This document shows, piece by piece, positions 33,391-44,093 of a stretch of 64,000 bases of DNA (the stretch's first letter is position 1; the number at the start of each line of letters is the position of its first letter). Source of the stretch: Paralithodes platypus (lineage: Eukaryota > Arthropoda > Malacostraca > Decapoda > Lithodidae); assembly GCA_032716605.1 (NCBI GenBank), contig CM064501.1, positions 23,191,171 to 23,255,170 on the forward strand, written 5' to 3'. Under the pieces are notes generated by a model. It was not told the origin of the DNA. It did not search any database and saw nothing but the letters and a program-made list of their open reading frames with translations. The position numbers were made by a program, and so were the translations under genes.

Positions 33391-34710
33391 GTAGGTGGGA
33401 GGTGGAGAGCAAGGCTCACTTCCTATGTAGGTGGGAGAGGGTAGGCCAGGCACGCCAAAGTGTTAATGTACCACTGTGCAAAAATCATAAAAATCCTTCG
33501 AGTACTTTTCGAGTTAAGGGTACTTCACACAGTCAGGAATGCGAGCTAGAATCACTAGGAGTAGCTGAAAATTCCGATTCCTGGGCTTATTTGCGGTGAA
33601 AATCGATGACTCCTAGTGATTCTAGCTATATCCTAGTGATTCCTGTTAGACTCCCAGTGACTCCAAACCAGTCCCGGCCGATTGGCCCTGTCCGACAAAA
33701 TGTTCACCGTCTTAAAGGTTCTCGCCACGAATCGGACCAATCTCTGTAATACTTCTCACGTGAAAGTATACTATACAGTATACGGGTAGTTAACTTTTCT
33801 CGGTCAAACATTATAAATAGACCTAGTATTAACCTTATAAGTACAATTTCCCTCAAGACATTGTATTCACCCAGTGATTGTGTGTAGAGAATGAAATTAC
33901 GGTAGGTGAGGTAATTAATAATGTGAACAATGTATGGTCAATGTTACAATACCCTACTTGTAGTCTACAAGTTCTGCAACTCCCCTTACCTAACATAACG
34001 AGAGTGGTGGAGACGTGTTTGTATGTGTTTTGAAATGTCAGATTCGTTTGGGGGTGCAGAGTGGAGTTTGGATTACTACTTGGAGGGGCGTTGTAGTCGC
34101 CGGGTTAAAGTTTGTGCCAGCGGAATCATGGCTTGGTTGTTCAGGGGCCGTTGTAGTCGCCGGTAAATAATCTAGAAGTTCTGCAACTCCCCTGACCTCA
34201 CCTAAGCAAACTAACACAACCTATAAGTGTTACCTATATTAGGTAATCGTATGAAATATTACAGAACTCGGTAACGAATGAAAACAAGAAGGTGTGATGG
34301 ATTAACTATCCACTATTTAGATAATAGTTTAAATATATTTGCGCACCATTTTTCACTTTTTAGAAATGTAAGTTATATTTCATATTTGAAATATAGGATT
34401 CAGGTTTTATACACTCCTATGAGCAGGTTCAAGCGTGACATGATACAAGATCTATACAATTCTATGTGCAAGATAAAGCATAGTACGACCAAATGCGAAT
34501 ATACAGTATATACTTACAACAAAACTCTGTTCGGCGGCCGTAATCGCGAGAGAGAGAGAGAGCCGGCGGCGGATATTTCACCACGGTGGACGAGTGGAAC
34601 ACCTCGAAAATGTGTCCTCGTTGCTAGGTACGGGCCTCCAGTCTGAAGGCTAATTACTGACTGACCTGGGGTCAAGCACTGTTACCAAAGAATATCTCGC
34701 ATTGGCTCAA
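33391..34710. repeat. Family B repeat, copy 1
   Basis: Starts AGGGTAGGTGGGAGGTGGAG, exactly as the block at 58,708 does, and shares CATTTTTCACTTTTTAG and GAAATATAGGAT segments with 58,850-58,900. It carries an 18-bp perfect inverted repeat (33,544-33,561 with 33,610-33,627). The 33,660-34,260 part holds no gene; a GTTGTAGTCGCCGG motif occurs twice (34,092 and 34,150). Confidence 0.6.
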
Positions 34711-34957
34711 AGCACTAGCCGGTACCCTGTACAGATGAACGAAGCACTAGACGATACCCTTATGAACGAAGCACTAGACGGTACCCAGTCCAGATCGGCG
34801 AAGCACCTAGACGGTACCCTGTCCAGATGAACGAAGCACTCGACGGTACCCTGTCCAGATGAACGAAACACTAGATGATACCCTGCCAGGCGAACGAAAC
34901 AATAGACGGTACCATGCCCTAATGAAAGACGCACTAGACGGTACCCTGCCATTCTCG
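34711..34957 (+). repeat. Minisatellite, about 32-bp units
   Basis: About eight imperfect units built on CGAAGCACTAGACGGTACCC and CTGTCCAGATGAA. Related shorter array at 59,219-59,360. Confidence 0.8.
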
Positions 34958-35164
34958 AAAAAAATGATATACAGAATTTTCCGCACATGGAGAGCCAATA
35001 ATTTAAGTCTCTATTCACATTACGGACAGGCCAGTTGCAGGATGACGTTCCCTAAGAAGTCTCTAACCTCTGGTACCCCAAGTAAGGGTTCCGCCATACT
35101 GCAGCATTTAGTATTACGGACAGGCCATTTGCAAAAGTATTTGTGGAAACATTTTCACATACAA

Positions 35165-35760
35165 AGCTTGACCTAGGTGTATATGACGTAATATACGAAG
35201 CATTGATTAGATGACCGACACACTTAACGAAGAATTGGGGGAGGTACATTTTCCTGTGAAACGCCTTTGAACATTGCCTCAGCCGTCATAGAGAAATGAT
35301 GGAGAGTCACATTTCGAACAATTTAGCTTTCTCGAAAAAAAAAATCGTAATTTGTCCACAAAAGGTTTCACACACACAAATTTAGACCCTCCCCCGCCCA
35401 AAAAAAGGTTCACCGCCAACTCAAGTCGAATAGCAGATTTTATTGTTGGTGAGTCGTCTGCCTGGGGTTGTCGGAGCTCTCGAATCGAAGTATTTCCGAT
35501 TGCTCCCAAAGCCCACCAGCTCACGTTGGACAGCAGAAGCTCCCTAAATGTTTGTGTGAAAATACACGAATATATGTTTTTTCGTGAAAGATACATTTTT
35601 CGAAGTGCGACTCTCCATCATTTTTCGATGACGGCTGAGGAAATGTTCGAGGGTGTCTCACAGGCAAATTTACCTCCCCCAATGATTCATATAGTGTGTC
35701 GTTTACACCTAGGTCATGATTCGTATAGTACGTCGTAGAGTATCTCTGCCCAGAGATTGG
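35165..35760. repeat. Foldback element with long inverted arms
   Basis: The left arm (about 35,165-35,330) and right arm (about 35,590-35,760) are imperfect reverse complements. Shared landmarks in the same orientation after folding are ATTGGGGGAGGTA, CCTCAGCCGTCAT and AATGATGGAGAGTC. The centre holds GGTTTCACACACACAAATTT and CACGTTGGACAGCAGAAG, which are the same as the family A arm and core segments. A second, more eroded copy is at 59,485-60,130. Confidence 0.75.
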
Positions 35761-35946
35761 TCCATAGAGTACATATGACCTAGAGGCGAAAGAAGACGCC
35801 ACAAATCTGTAAATAGGGATCCGCACGTTCGAGAGATGGCAGCACGATCACAATGGGAGGGGAGGGTCCCCACAACGACATTATATTGACTATCCTTGGT
35901 CCCATTAATTCACGCTTTCGCCTCCAGGTCATATGTACTCTATGGA
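35761..35946. repeat. 32-bp near-perfect inverted repeat
   Basis: 35,761-35,792 and 35,915-35,946 are reverse complements with one mismatch in 32 (core AGAGTACATATGACCT). The loop is about 122 nt and holds no ORF. Confidence 0.85.
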
Positions 35947-36080
35947 TTGGTGTACCTGCGAGATGTGAAAAATTTTAACAATATTTTTTTGGAGAGAGAG
36001 ATTTTGGAGAGAGAAAAGATTTTCGGTGAGGTACGCCATCGCACATTTCTCCCAGATTTCTCGATGTCTGTCGCATGACA

Positions 36081-36181
36081 ACGACGCTGGTCATTGTTTC
36101 CTCTCACTCAAGTTACCGAAAGATTGGTCTATCTGCGAGGTCTGCGTTCGTTGCTCTGAGAGGAACAATGACCAGCGTCGT
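36081..36181. repeat. 25-bp inverted repeat
   Basis: ACGACGCTGGTCATTGTTTC at 36,081 pairs with GAACAATGACCAGCGTCGT ending at 36,181, with one single-base gap; loop about 50 nt. Confidence 0.85.
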
Positions 36182-36639
36182 CGAAGATGATATTTCAATA
36201 TAAAGAGTCCAATGTAGCCCAGAAACTCTTCCCAGATTCGACTACGTCGTCGCTGACATTACAGAGAGGCTTCCAGGTGGAAAAAAACAAAAATGTGTAA
36301 ACAATTAATGATTTTCAATACAACAAAGATTATGTAATAGTTGTTTTTATTTCCTAACCGGCTATAGTTTTGTCAACTGGCTAAACCATATGTCAGACCC
36401 AGAATTCTTCCGCAGGAGCGGTCAGGAAGAAGAACCCAAAGTTACACAGTCAGAGCGACATATTTCGACGTGTCTTCTCCCTCCCTCCCTCACTGAATGT
36501 GGGGGCAGCCCTGTATGAGCGGAGCACGGGTTAGAAGTTGTTTGAGAGACTGGGTTGAGGTGGGGGTGCAGTGTTGTGTATATGTTGTGTATTCTAGTCC
36601 AGGCGGAGCGATATTGTAGATGGACAATTGGCTGCTCCT

Positions 36640-37191
36640 CAATCTTGAGAGGGGTTGGCGTGCGATCATCAGTGTAATTCACCTGCCTCGGTTATTGTTT
36701 TTGGAGTGAACACTATTGGGTGTGATTCATTCGGGCTCGCCTATGATTTAGCAGTTCTATACCCCTATGCTGATGTGTACAGAGAGAGAGACGCAATCTA
36801 TCCAGAGCCGTATGCGATGATAGAAAGTCTCCCGGAGACATCATTCCCCGAGTGAGGGTCCCTTACAGTGGTTCACCTAAACTAGTTACACTCGTTACTC
36901 AGTTTGGGATTGGTGGCCCCATTGAACATAATGAAGTTGGTCAGTATCATGTGGAATCATCGAATGATATACATTTCGCAAATGGGGTTAGAAAGAGACA
37001 CTGTGGAAAATAGACATCTCTTCTTCAAAGAATGTGTTAAAAAGCTAGCTATTTGGGCTATGGAACTGGAGCAAGGGTCCCACATATATATACCAGCTGG
37101 TGTTGGGATGTCAGGACGATATGATAATAAGGATGAATGGAATGAACATTATCTCCCACCGCTTCAGCAGTTGGCTGTGAACCAATGTTAG
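36640..37191 (+). pseudogene. Macro-domain-like protein, broken (candidate)
   Basis: Two segments in the same frame, 36,655-36,855 and 36,889-37,191, are separated by a TGA at 36,853 and a TAG near 36,889. The first has VIVFGVNTIG, then GLAYDLAVLYPYADVYRERD; the second has ENRHLFFKECVKKLA and then SHIYIPAGVGMSGRYDNKDEWNEHYLPPLQQLA. The pattern V.G.NT, YP.A..Y..R, followed by a helix and IP.G.G.SG...WNEHY fits the ADP-ribose-binding macro fold as seen in cellular and large-DNA-virus proteins. Source and function are unknown; it could be a remnant of an endogenous viral insertion or of a mobile-element cargo gene. It is surrounded by foldback repeats. Confidence 0.4.
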
Positions 37192-38140
37192 AGATGTTTA
37201 GGGAATATTACCTGACTCAGGTCAGTCCGTAAGGAGTACGGACGGGATATTTTTGCTTGATTTGGGCATAGTCGTTAAAATATTTGAGCTATCCATTTTT
37301 TGAATGCATATTGGAAATCAGAATCAAATTATAATTCCATTGCAAAGTTTTGGTAAAGCTTGCTCTATTTCTGCCTGTTTTATGGATAGGATAATTCCTT
37401 AGGAAACACCATCTTGCAACTGGCTTGTCCATAATACTTATATTAGGGAACATTGTAGATAGTGTTCCCCGAGACTTTAACTCCGGAAAGAGTGATCCAC
37501 TGAGCATCCCTATACCTAAAACAGCCCAGTTTTTTTACAGATTGGCACTAAAGCTAAACTGTTGGGGGTGACACTCTCGAACATTTCTCGATGTAGGCCT
37601 TCGTGGCGATCGGATAGATTTCTATTCGAGAGGCCTCCCAACGACCCTAGGCAGAGGACTCTAATTAACCCACAAAACATATTCCGCTATTCAAAAACGA
37701 GACTTCGCTGTGATGTGAAAAAGTGTTAACAATATTTTTTCCCAGAGAGGTAAATATTTCGGCGAACCACTCTCCAATTTTTCTCGATGTGGTACCCTAT
37801 CTCGTTTCATAACACCGAATACTGCATCGTCTGTGGATTTTCCTATAAATAAGTACATCTATGTGGAAAGTTACAAAAACAAGGACTTGCGTAGTACAAT
37901 TTTATTATTCTTATTAGGCAAAATGTACAAATAATTAATTGATATAGGGTCGAATATGGTCGGAGGCACATGGTAATACAATTTTGCCAGTTGGTCCACA
38001 TACCAAAGGGTTATTGCATTCAAATTCCAACCTTACCTCAAATATCCCTGTAAGACCATTTGCTCTCTAAAGGGATAAAATATAGTTCTATATTTTGTTT
38101 ATTTTAATAAAAACAAATGAGAGTGGTCTGCCGAGGTGTT
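37192..38140. repeat. Family C copy 2 and flanks
   Basis: 37,840-38,060 repeats the GGATTTTCCTATAAATAAG and GGCAAAATGTACAAATAATT stretches of family C (23,540; 38,650). 37,557-37,720 is a partial copy of the 38,450-38,610 foldback arm. No gene seen; 37,192-37,550 has nothing recognised. Confidence 0.55.
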
Positions 38141-38162
38141 TCTGAATATTTTCTAGAATGCC

Positions 38163-38540
38163 GAGGGTCATTGGAGAACCCTCGAATCGAAATATAGCAG
38201 ATTGCCACGAAAGCGACGTCAAGAAATGTTCGAGAGTATCTCCCCGAAAAATTAACCTCTTATGAAAAATTTGAACAATATTTGTTTCCTGTTGTGAAAA
38301 ATCTGAACAATATTTTTTCGAGAGAGGTGAATTTTGGGGGATTAACTTCTTATGAAATATTTGAACAATATTTATTTTCCAGTTGTGAAAAATTTGAACA
38401 ATTGAACAATATTGTTTTTGGAGAGAGGTGATTTTTTTTTGGGGGGGGGGGGGAGACACTCTCAAACATTTCTCGATGTCAGCCTTCGTGGTGATCGGAT
38501 AGATTTCTATTCGAGAGGCCTCCTAATGACCCTCGGCAGA
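38163..38540. repeat. Foldback element with 90-bp arms around short tandem repeats
   Basis: 38,163-38,252 is an imperfect reverse complement of 38,449-38,540 (landmarks GACCCTCGGCA, TTCGTGG, ACATTTCT). The interior repeats GTGAAAAATTTGAACAATAT three to four times, followed by GGAGAGAGGTGA. A G-run of 14 lies at 38,440-38,453. Confidence 0.7.
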
Positions 38541-38639
38541 GGACTCCAAATTTAACCCTAAAAATATTCCGCTATTCAAAAAAGAGACTTTGCTGTGGTG
38601 TGAAATATTTTAACAATATATATTTTAGAGTGAAATACT

Positions 38640-39088
38640 GGATCGTCTGTGGTTTTTCCTATACATAAATACAACTATGTGGAAAGTTACAAAAACAAGA
38701 AATATAGTAGTAGAGTAGTACAATTTTATTATTAATATTATTATTATTATTTGGCAACAATGTACAAATAATTAATTAAAATAGGGTCGGAGAGGGGAAA
38801 CAATTTTGCCAACCTTACATCAAACATCCCTGTAAGGCCATTTACCCGTTACCCCATTAAATACTAATATTTGTGTTTGGTTTGCCGTGTCCCAAAACCA
38901 AATTTAATCGTTTTGTTTATTTTTGTTCGCTTCCCGACTTGATTTGTACTGTCGTTGTATTTCAGTCATTTTGAATCTAACATAAATCGATTTTTTTTCT
39001 TTATAGGTAGAGTTTCATTACATTCCAATAAATTTCCCGTCTCCCTATACCTTTTCGGGGGAATTTACCCATTAAATGCTTCACATCC
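38640..39088 (-). other. Family C: 3' flank of recombinase gene
   Basis: Follows the stop codon of the final exon on the minus strand. Shared with 23,490-23,960, including AACCAAACACAAATATTAGT and CCCCCGAAAAGGTA. It may hold the 3' untranslated region and a decayed further ORF. Confidence 0.5.
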
Positions 39089-39381
39089 TCATATATAGTC
39101 TGAATCGTTTGAATTGGCAATGATGGCATTTTGAAAATGTTGACAGATCCATAATTTATCATGGATCTTGACGATGGAAATTGTCGATGCTTCTCTGATC
39201 GACCCCTCCAGGGCTGCTTGGTTCATCTGCATCTGTGATCCTGCACTTTCTATGATGGTTGGTGTAACTGGCGAAAAAGGCCCTTGCTCATCCAAAAGAG
39301 TCGTTGCCTCACTAATGGACCCCTGGAGAACCGCAGACCTTGGTCCACAGACCGAAACTGAGAAGGTTGATTCATATCTGA
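39089..39381 (-). other. Recombinase gene exon 10 (terminal)
   Basis: Starts after CTCTTCAG in phase 2 with YESTFSVSVCGPRSAVLQGS, another copy of the C-terminal repeat, followed by FSPVTPTIIESAGSQMQMNQ and a second weaker repeat (AALEGSIREAST). The stop is TGA at 39,089-39,091. A decayed copy of its end is at 23,960-23,998. Confidence 0.65.
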
Positions 39382-39452
39382 AGAGTAAAAAACAATATAT
39401 ATATATATATATACAGTATATATAAAGTTGCCCAGTATATGTTATAATAGTA

Positions 39453-39485
<33 letters not shown>

Positions 39486-39776
39486 TCCAAATATTAATCA
39501 CACTATAATAATATTTAATAATAGTATTGCAATTATATAGATTTCAATTAAATGTAAGTAATACATATATAACTTACACATTGTCCTCCTGAAGTGTTGT
39601 CACCTCGCTAACGGATCCGTGCAGCACTGCAGACCGAGATCCACAGCCTGGAACTGAAGATCCGTGTTTTGATGCAGATGACGTACGGTTGTTGTTGTTG
39701 TTGTTGTTGTTCCCTAAGCTGCCTGGCCGAACAGCCCCGAGTCCCTGAGGAAGGCCATGGCCACGATCGGGCTTTC

Positions 39777-42700
39777 TCACAGAGCTCTCATTGAGTGTAG
39801 ATTGTGTTGTTGGTGTAAGTGGTTGTGTGAAATGCAGTCTTCTATGATGTGTTTAATGGTATGGGGTGCTGTGTTACATCCTGGGCAGGCGTCGACAACG
39901 GAGTCATCCAGTCTCTTCTGATAGCTCAGGAGAGCTGGATGGTGTCCGCATCTCAGCCTGGCCAGGTGGACTCTGTCCTCGCGAGGGAGGGAGGATTCGG
40001 AAGGATGGATTTCGGGAGGTCGTGCATACAGCTGCATGTTGTCTGTGAGTGAGTGGATGGATCAGCGAGAGATATGAGTATGGATGTGCTTCTGGAAGTT
40101 GGTTCGGGGTGGGCTGGGAGGGAGAGAGGACAATAATTGTGTGTGATACCATGTGCTGGGTGTTGTTTTGATATTTCTTGGTGTCTGTAGGTGTGTTGCC
40201 ATGTAGTTTAGTGGGTGGTCTTGGTTCGTGGAGGCTGCTGCCAGGAATTGAGTGCCTCTCATGTCCAGATGGTCTTTGACTTTGAGGATTTTGGTTTCTT
40301 GATGTAGGTGATCTGTGGGTGCAGTAGCTGTGCAGCCTCTAATGATCTTCAGGGCTTTGTTTTGAATAGTCTGTAAGGTCTTATGATGTGTTTCAGCTAG
40401 GTTAGAAGCCCAGGCTGGGCTTGCATATTCCATCACTGATCTTATGTATTGTTTATATACTGTGGTGGTAGTTTCTTTGTTGTGTCCAAATTTTGTGTGA
40501 GCAAGTGACCTGAGGGCGTTAAGTCTGGGTGTCAGTTTCTTTTTCGTGTTTGTGGTGTGCTGTTTGAATGTCACATGAGTATCATATGTTTCTCCTAGGA
40601 TTTTGGGTGTGTGTGTATGTGTTAGGGGTGTGTTGTTCATGGTGAGTTGAGGGATGTATTCGTGTTCTCCTGTCCAGCTTGTGAGCAGAGTTGCGGTGGA
40701 TTTGGCTGGGGCTAGATTAAGTCTGTTTGTAGTGCACCAGCCATGTAGTGTGTTGAGATAGGGTTGAAGGAGATCTGTTGCTCTTTTTGGGTCATGGTGT
40801 GTGCATGTGAGTGTTATGTCATCTGCATAGGAGGCTAAGTTTATTTGGGATGTATTGGGTGTAGTTATATCGTGCATGTACAGATTGAAGATTGCGGGCG
40901 ATAGGACGGATCCTTGTGGGACTCCGTTTGGAAAGTTTCTGATTTTAGATGACTGACCGGCAAAAGATACGTGTGCACATCTGCCTGCTAGGAAGTTGGC
41001 CAGCCACCTTTTTGTGTTGTTGTGCATGTTTGTGTTGTAGATTTTGTTTGTTAGGTTGTGGCGGGGGATGGCATCGAAGGCTTTACTAATGTCGAGCGTG
41101 GCTAATAGTGATCTGTGTGGTGGTCTAGCTGAGTTGATGCCGTCAAAAGCTCTTTGTGTAAGGTCTGAGAGAAGAGTTTTTGTGGAGTGCAGTGGCCTAA
41201 AGCCATGTTGTGTTGGAGCTAGGGGTAGGTCAGGTGTAATTAGTTGTAATACTAGGCATTCCATGACTTTGGAGGGGGAGCAAAGGAGTGTGATGGGGCG
41301 GTGCGAGGAGGGTAGCGTGGGGTCTTTGTTGGGTTTGGGGAATGTGATGATGATACCATGCTTCCAAATGTCTGGTATTGTGTTGTGTGAATAGCTGTAG
41401 TTTGATATGTTAGTGAGTGCTTGTATGCCTTGTGGTCCCAGGTGTCTGAGGTGTATGTTGCTTATGTTGTCTAGGCCACAGGCGGGTGAGTGCTTGAGAT
41501 TGTTGATGATATGCTTTGTCTGGTGATTGGTGAAGGGTGTATAGTCAGGGTCTGTGGGGAATTGTCTCTTACGTCGGATGACACGTCGGTCGTCTTTGTG
41601 AGGTTTTAGGTGGCTGACATGTGAGAAGTGATTGATGAGAGTGTTTGCTTGTTGTTTACATGAAGGAGTAGAGTCTGTTGTTGTGATTGCAGCATGTGAT
41701 TGTGTTGTGTTGCTGTTGGAAAGTGTGATGCTGTTTAGTGTTTAGTAGAGTTTTTTGGGGTTTGTTTTGTGATCAAGTGTTTGTAGGAAGTTATTCCAAT
41801 TTAGTTTTTGTTGTTCTTGTATTTTGTTGTTAGTTTGGGTGTCGAGTGCTTGAATTTGTTGTGTGATGTCTTGTGTGTGGGGTGCTGGGGAGTGTTTCTG
41901 TGTGTCGCGTTGTCTGATGAGGATTTGAATTTCTGGTGTGAAGTTGGGGTTGTGTCTTTTTCTGTTACCTCTTGGAATGTGTTTCTTGTCAGCGTTTTGG
42001 ATAGTTTTATTGAGTATGTGTACAGCATTGTTGATGTTAGTGATGGGTGTACTGTTTAGAATTGTGAAGTGTTGTTCTGTCTCATTTGTGAATGCTTCCC
42101 AGTTAGCTCTTTTATAATTGGTGTATGTGTATTTGTGGCTAGCTGGGGTGAGTCTGATTTTGGTGGTGATAATGATCGGGAGGTGGTCAGAGCCTAAGGT
42201 TCTGACCACCCTCCAGGATGTTGTGGGGGCGAGTTCTGGGGAGCAAAAGGTGATGTCTGGAGATGATGGGTTATAGAGGGCAGGTGAGGAATATGGGTAT
42301 GTTGATGGATGTCGTTAAGGATGATGAGGTTATCTGTTTGGTTTTGTAGTACCAGCCCTCTGTCTGTGTCGGGGTTGTCGACAAACCAGGCCGACGTCTT
42401 GGCGTTGAAGTCACCACCCAGGATGATGTGTGGGGTGTTTGTGATGTGTTGTAAGTGTGGTCTGTATTCATTTGGTACTGTAGGGGATGTTTGGGGAGGA
42501 ATGTATGTGTTTATGATGGTTATGTTGGAGTTGTTGCCAGTGCATATTTTAATTGATTGTATTTCTGTTGTGTTATCATTTGGGGGGAGGAGGGATTTGG
42601 TTTGTACACTGGTTACTATGTATGATATTTCTTTGTGTACCAGGGTGATGAGTCCACCGCCCCCGTCGACAGCCCGGTCTTGTCTGATGGTGGTGAAATT

Positions 42701-43408
42701 ATGAAATGTGGGTGTTTTTTGTGTTGTGCGGAGTTTTGTTTCTTGTAAGAAGGCAATATTTATGTTGTGTTGTTTGATGAAGTGTGAGAGTTTGTGTTTC
42801 TTTGTGTTGTTGTTGTTGTTTTTGTTGTTCCCCAAGCTGCCTGGCCGAACAGCCCCAAGGCCCTGAGCAAGGCCAAGGCCATAACCGAGCGCCCCCACAG
42901 AACCCTCCCCGCCGACCACAATAAAGCCTGGGTGACCGAAGCCACTCCATGGCGGGGAGCTGAGGAGGGTGCGGAAATGCCCGGGAAACCAAAGCCCCAC
43001 CCAGGGCCCTGTGTCCCTCAGCAATTATGAAGAGAAAGTTGAGGGGCAAGGGAAAAATGTGACGCTTTGGCTTCCAATCTTAGTAGATTGGGAGGTCAAT
43101 CCACGTTAGAGACGCCGTCACTTGAGATCTAGAAAATATATAAGTAAAAGGAACAGTCAGAGTAAGCTATGGGTATGGCAGAGATTGCTCAGTTCTCACT
43201 CTAATAGACCAGCCCATCACCACATGACTAGAACCCAATCCTCTCAGCATCAGCTAGGAAAGGCCCTAGAAAGCCGCCTTTGGCGGGGGGATAGCTCCCC
43301 TATTTCAACCCTTTTCGGGGTTGGGCACCCGCCCTGTTTCTTTGTGTTGATGCCATCTATGTTCAATTGGAGAATGTTAATGTTATGTGCACGATGTATG
43401 TTGGGTGC
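39777..43408 (-). pseudogene. LINE endonuclease/RT of full-length copy, broken
   Basis: The endonuclease begins NILQLNIDGINTK (43,345-43,390), is interrupted by the SINE-like element, and continues KHKLSHFIKQ...AFLQETKL and GGDFNAKTSAW; SDHLPI is at about 42,190. The RT has TQHGFRPLHST, TLDISKAFDAI, NGVPQGSVLSP and SYADD. The C-terminal knuckle is CPGCNTAPHTIKHIIEDC (about 39,850-39,900). Damage: frameshift in endonuclease near 42,270, TAA at 41,739, TGA near 40,062. The 2A-plus-PHD layout and (AAC)n tail define the family; the exact clade (ingi/Vingi-, Jockey- or CR1-like) is not certain. Confidence 0.8.
42809..43334 (-). mobile_element. 526-bp SINE-like element nested in LINE endonuclease
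   Basis: Flanked by TGTTTCTTTGTGTTG at 42,795-42,809 and 43,335-43,349. On the minus strand it starts AGGGCGGGTGCCCAACCCCG and ends GGCAGCTTGGGGAAC(AAC)n. Its last ~75 bp resemble the last ~75 bp of the host LINE (both contain GGGGCTGTTCGGCCAGGCAG), which implies mobilisation by that LINE. No polymerase III boxes are convincing. An internal part of another copy is at 24,246-24,518. Confidence 0.8.
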
Positions 43409-43437
43409 TGCTGCACGAGGATGGGGTGGTGGTGAGG

Positions 43438-43500
43438 GCGGGGGGGGGGGGGGGGGGTGGGAGGGGGGGAGGGGGGGGTGGGGATTGGGGAGCAGGAGAT
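43438..43500 (+). other. G-rich tract (quadruplex-prone)
   Basis: Multiple G-runs of 4 to 18 bases in about 60 bp. It encodes the Pro-rich linker of the LINE on the opposite strand. Next to it, 43,575-43,680 is a two-fold tandem repeat. Confidence 0.8.
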
Positions 43501-43679
43501 GGGGGTTGGAATGGATTAGGATGGGGTGTGGTGTGGTGTGTTGAGTTGAGGATGTGGATGGTATGGAAAGGTTAGGTGGGTTAGGGAGGAGAGGTGGACG
43601 GGTTTTAGGGGGGGGAGTGGATGATATGGGAAGGCTAGGTGGGTTGGGGAGGAGAGGTGGACGGGTTTTAGGCGAGGGA

Positions 43680-44093
43680 GAGGGAGGGGCATGAGGAACA
43701 GGTCCAGGTGTTCGTGTAGTATTTCTTGGAGGCAAGTGTTGTACAGGTGAAGTGGGTCCAGTTCCTGCATGAATTACAGAAAACGGAACCCTTAGTGTGG
43801 CGACTCGAAGTGATGGGTTTTGAGCAAGTTGGACATATGTATGTGTACGTGGGTCCTGGGTTGCTCTCAATGTCTCCGGCTAGAAGAAGTCTTCGAGAAA
43901 TGACAGCCGGAGAGTCATTTCTCGGTGTAGGAAAAACTGTGTGATGTGTGTGTGTGGTGTGAGAGGTGTGGAAATTCCCGGCGCGACCGAAGCCGCTCCA
44001 AGGACCCGTGCCCCCAGGGAGGGGGCAGGGGATGGTTGTGACGGTTTGGCTCCCGAAACTGCTCCCCGCGGCCGGCATCCGGTTGTCCTCCAC
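43680..44093 (-). pseudogene. LINE N-terminal ORF: 2A-like motif and PHD-type zinc finger
   Basis: From ATG 44,093: a Gly/Pro/His/Thr-rich leader, RRLLLA, then GDIESNPGP, then CPTC, CNSCRNWTHFTC and CSSC in the order of a PHD/zinc-ribbon finger. The 2A-like peptide would release the leader from the downstream polyprotein by ribosome skipping between its last Gly and Pro. The frame stops at 43,668; the Pro-rich stretch and the endonuclease start are in another frame, so there is a frameshift near 43,690. Confidence 0.75.
43851..43877 (-). other. 2A-like ribosome-skipping motif
   Basis: GDIESNPGP fits D(V/I)ExNPGP exactly, preceded by the hydrophobic LLLA. Such motifs are known in several APE-type non-LTR retrotransposons of animals and trypanosomes. 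Confidence 0.8.

Noticed and set aside
39574..39780. Poly-Asn/Gln protein
   Set aside because: It is the translated (AAC)n tail of the LINE running into exon sequence.
43250..43870. Proline-rich cellular protein
   Set aside because: It is the frame-shifted linker of the LINE polyprotein between PHD finger and endonuclease.
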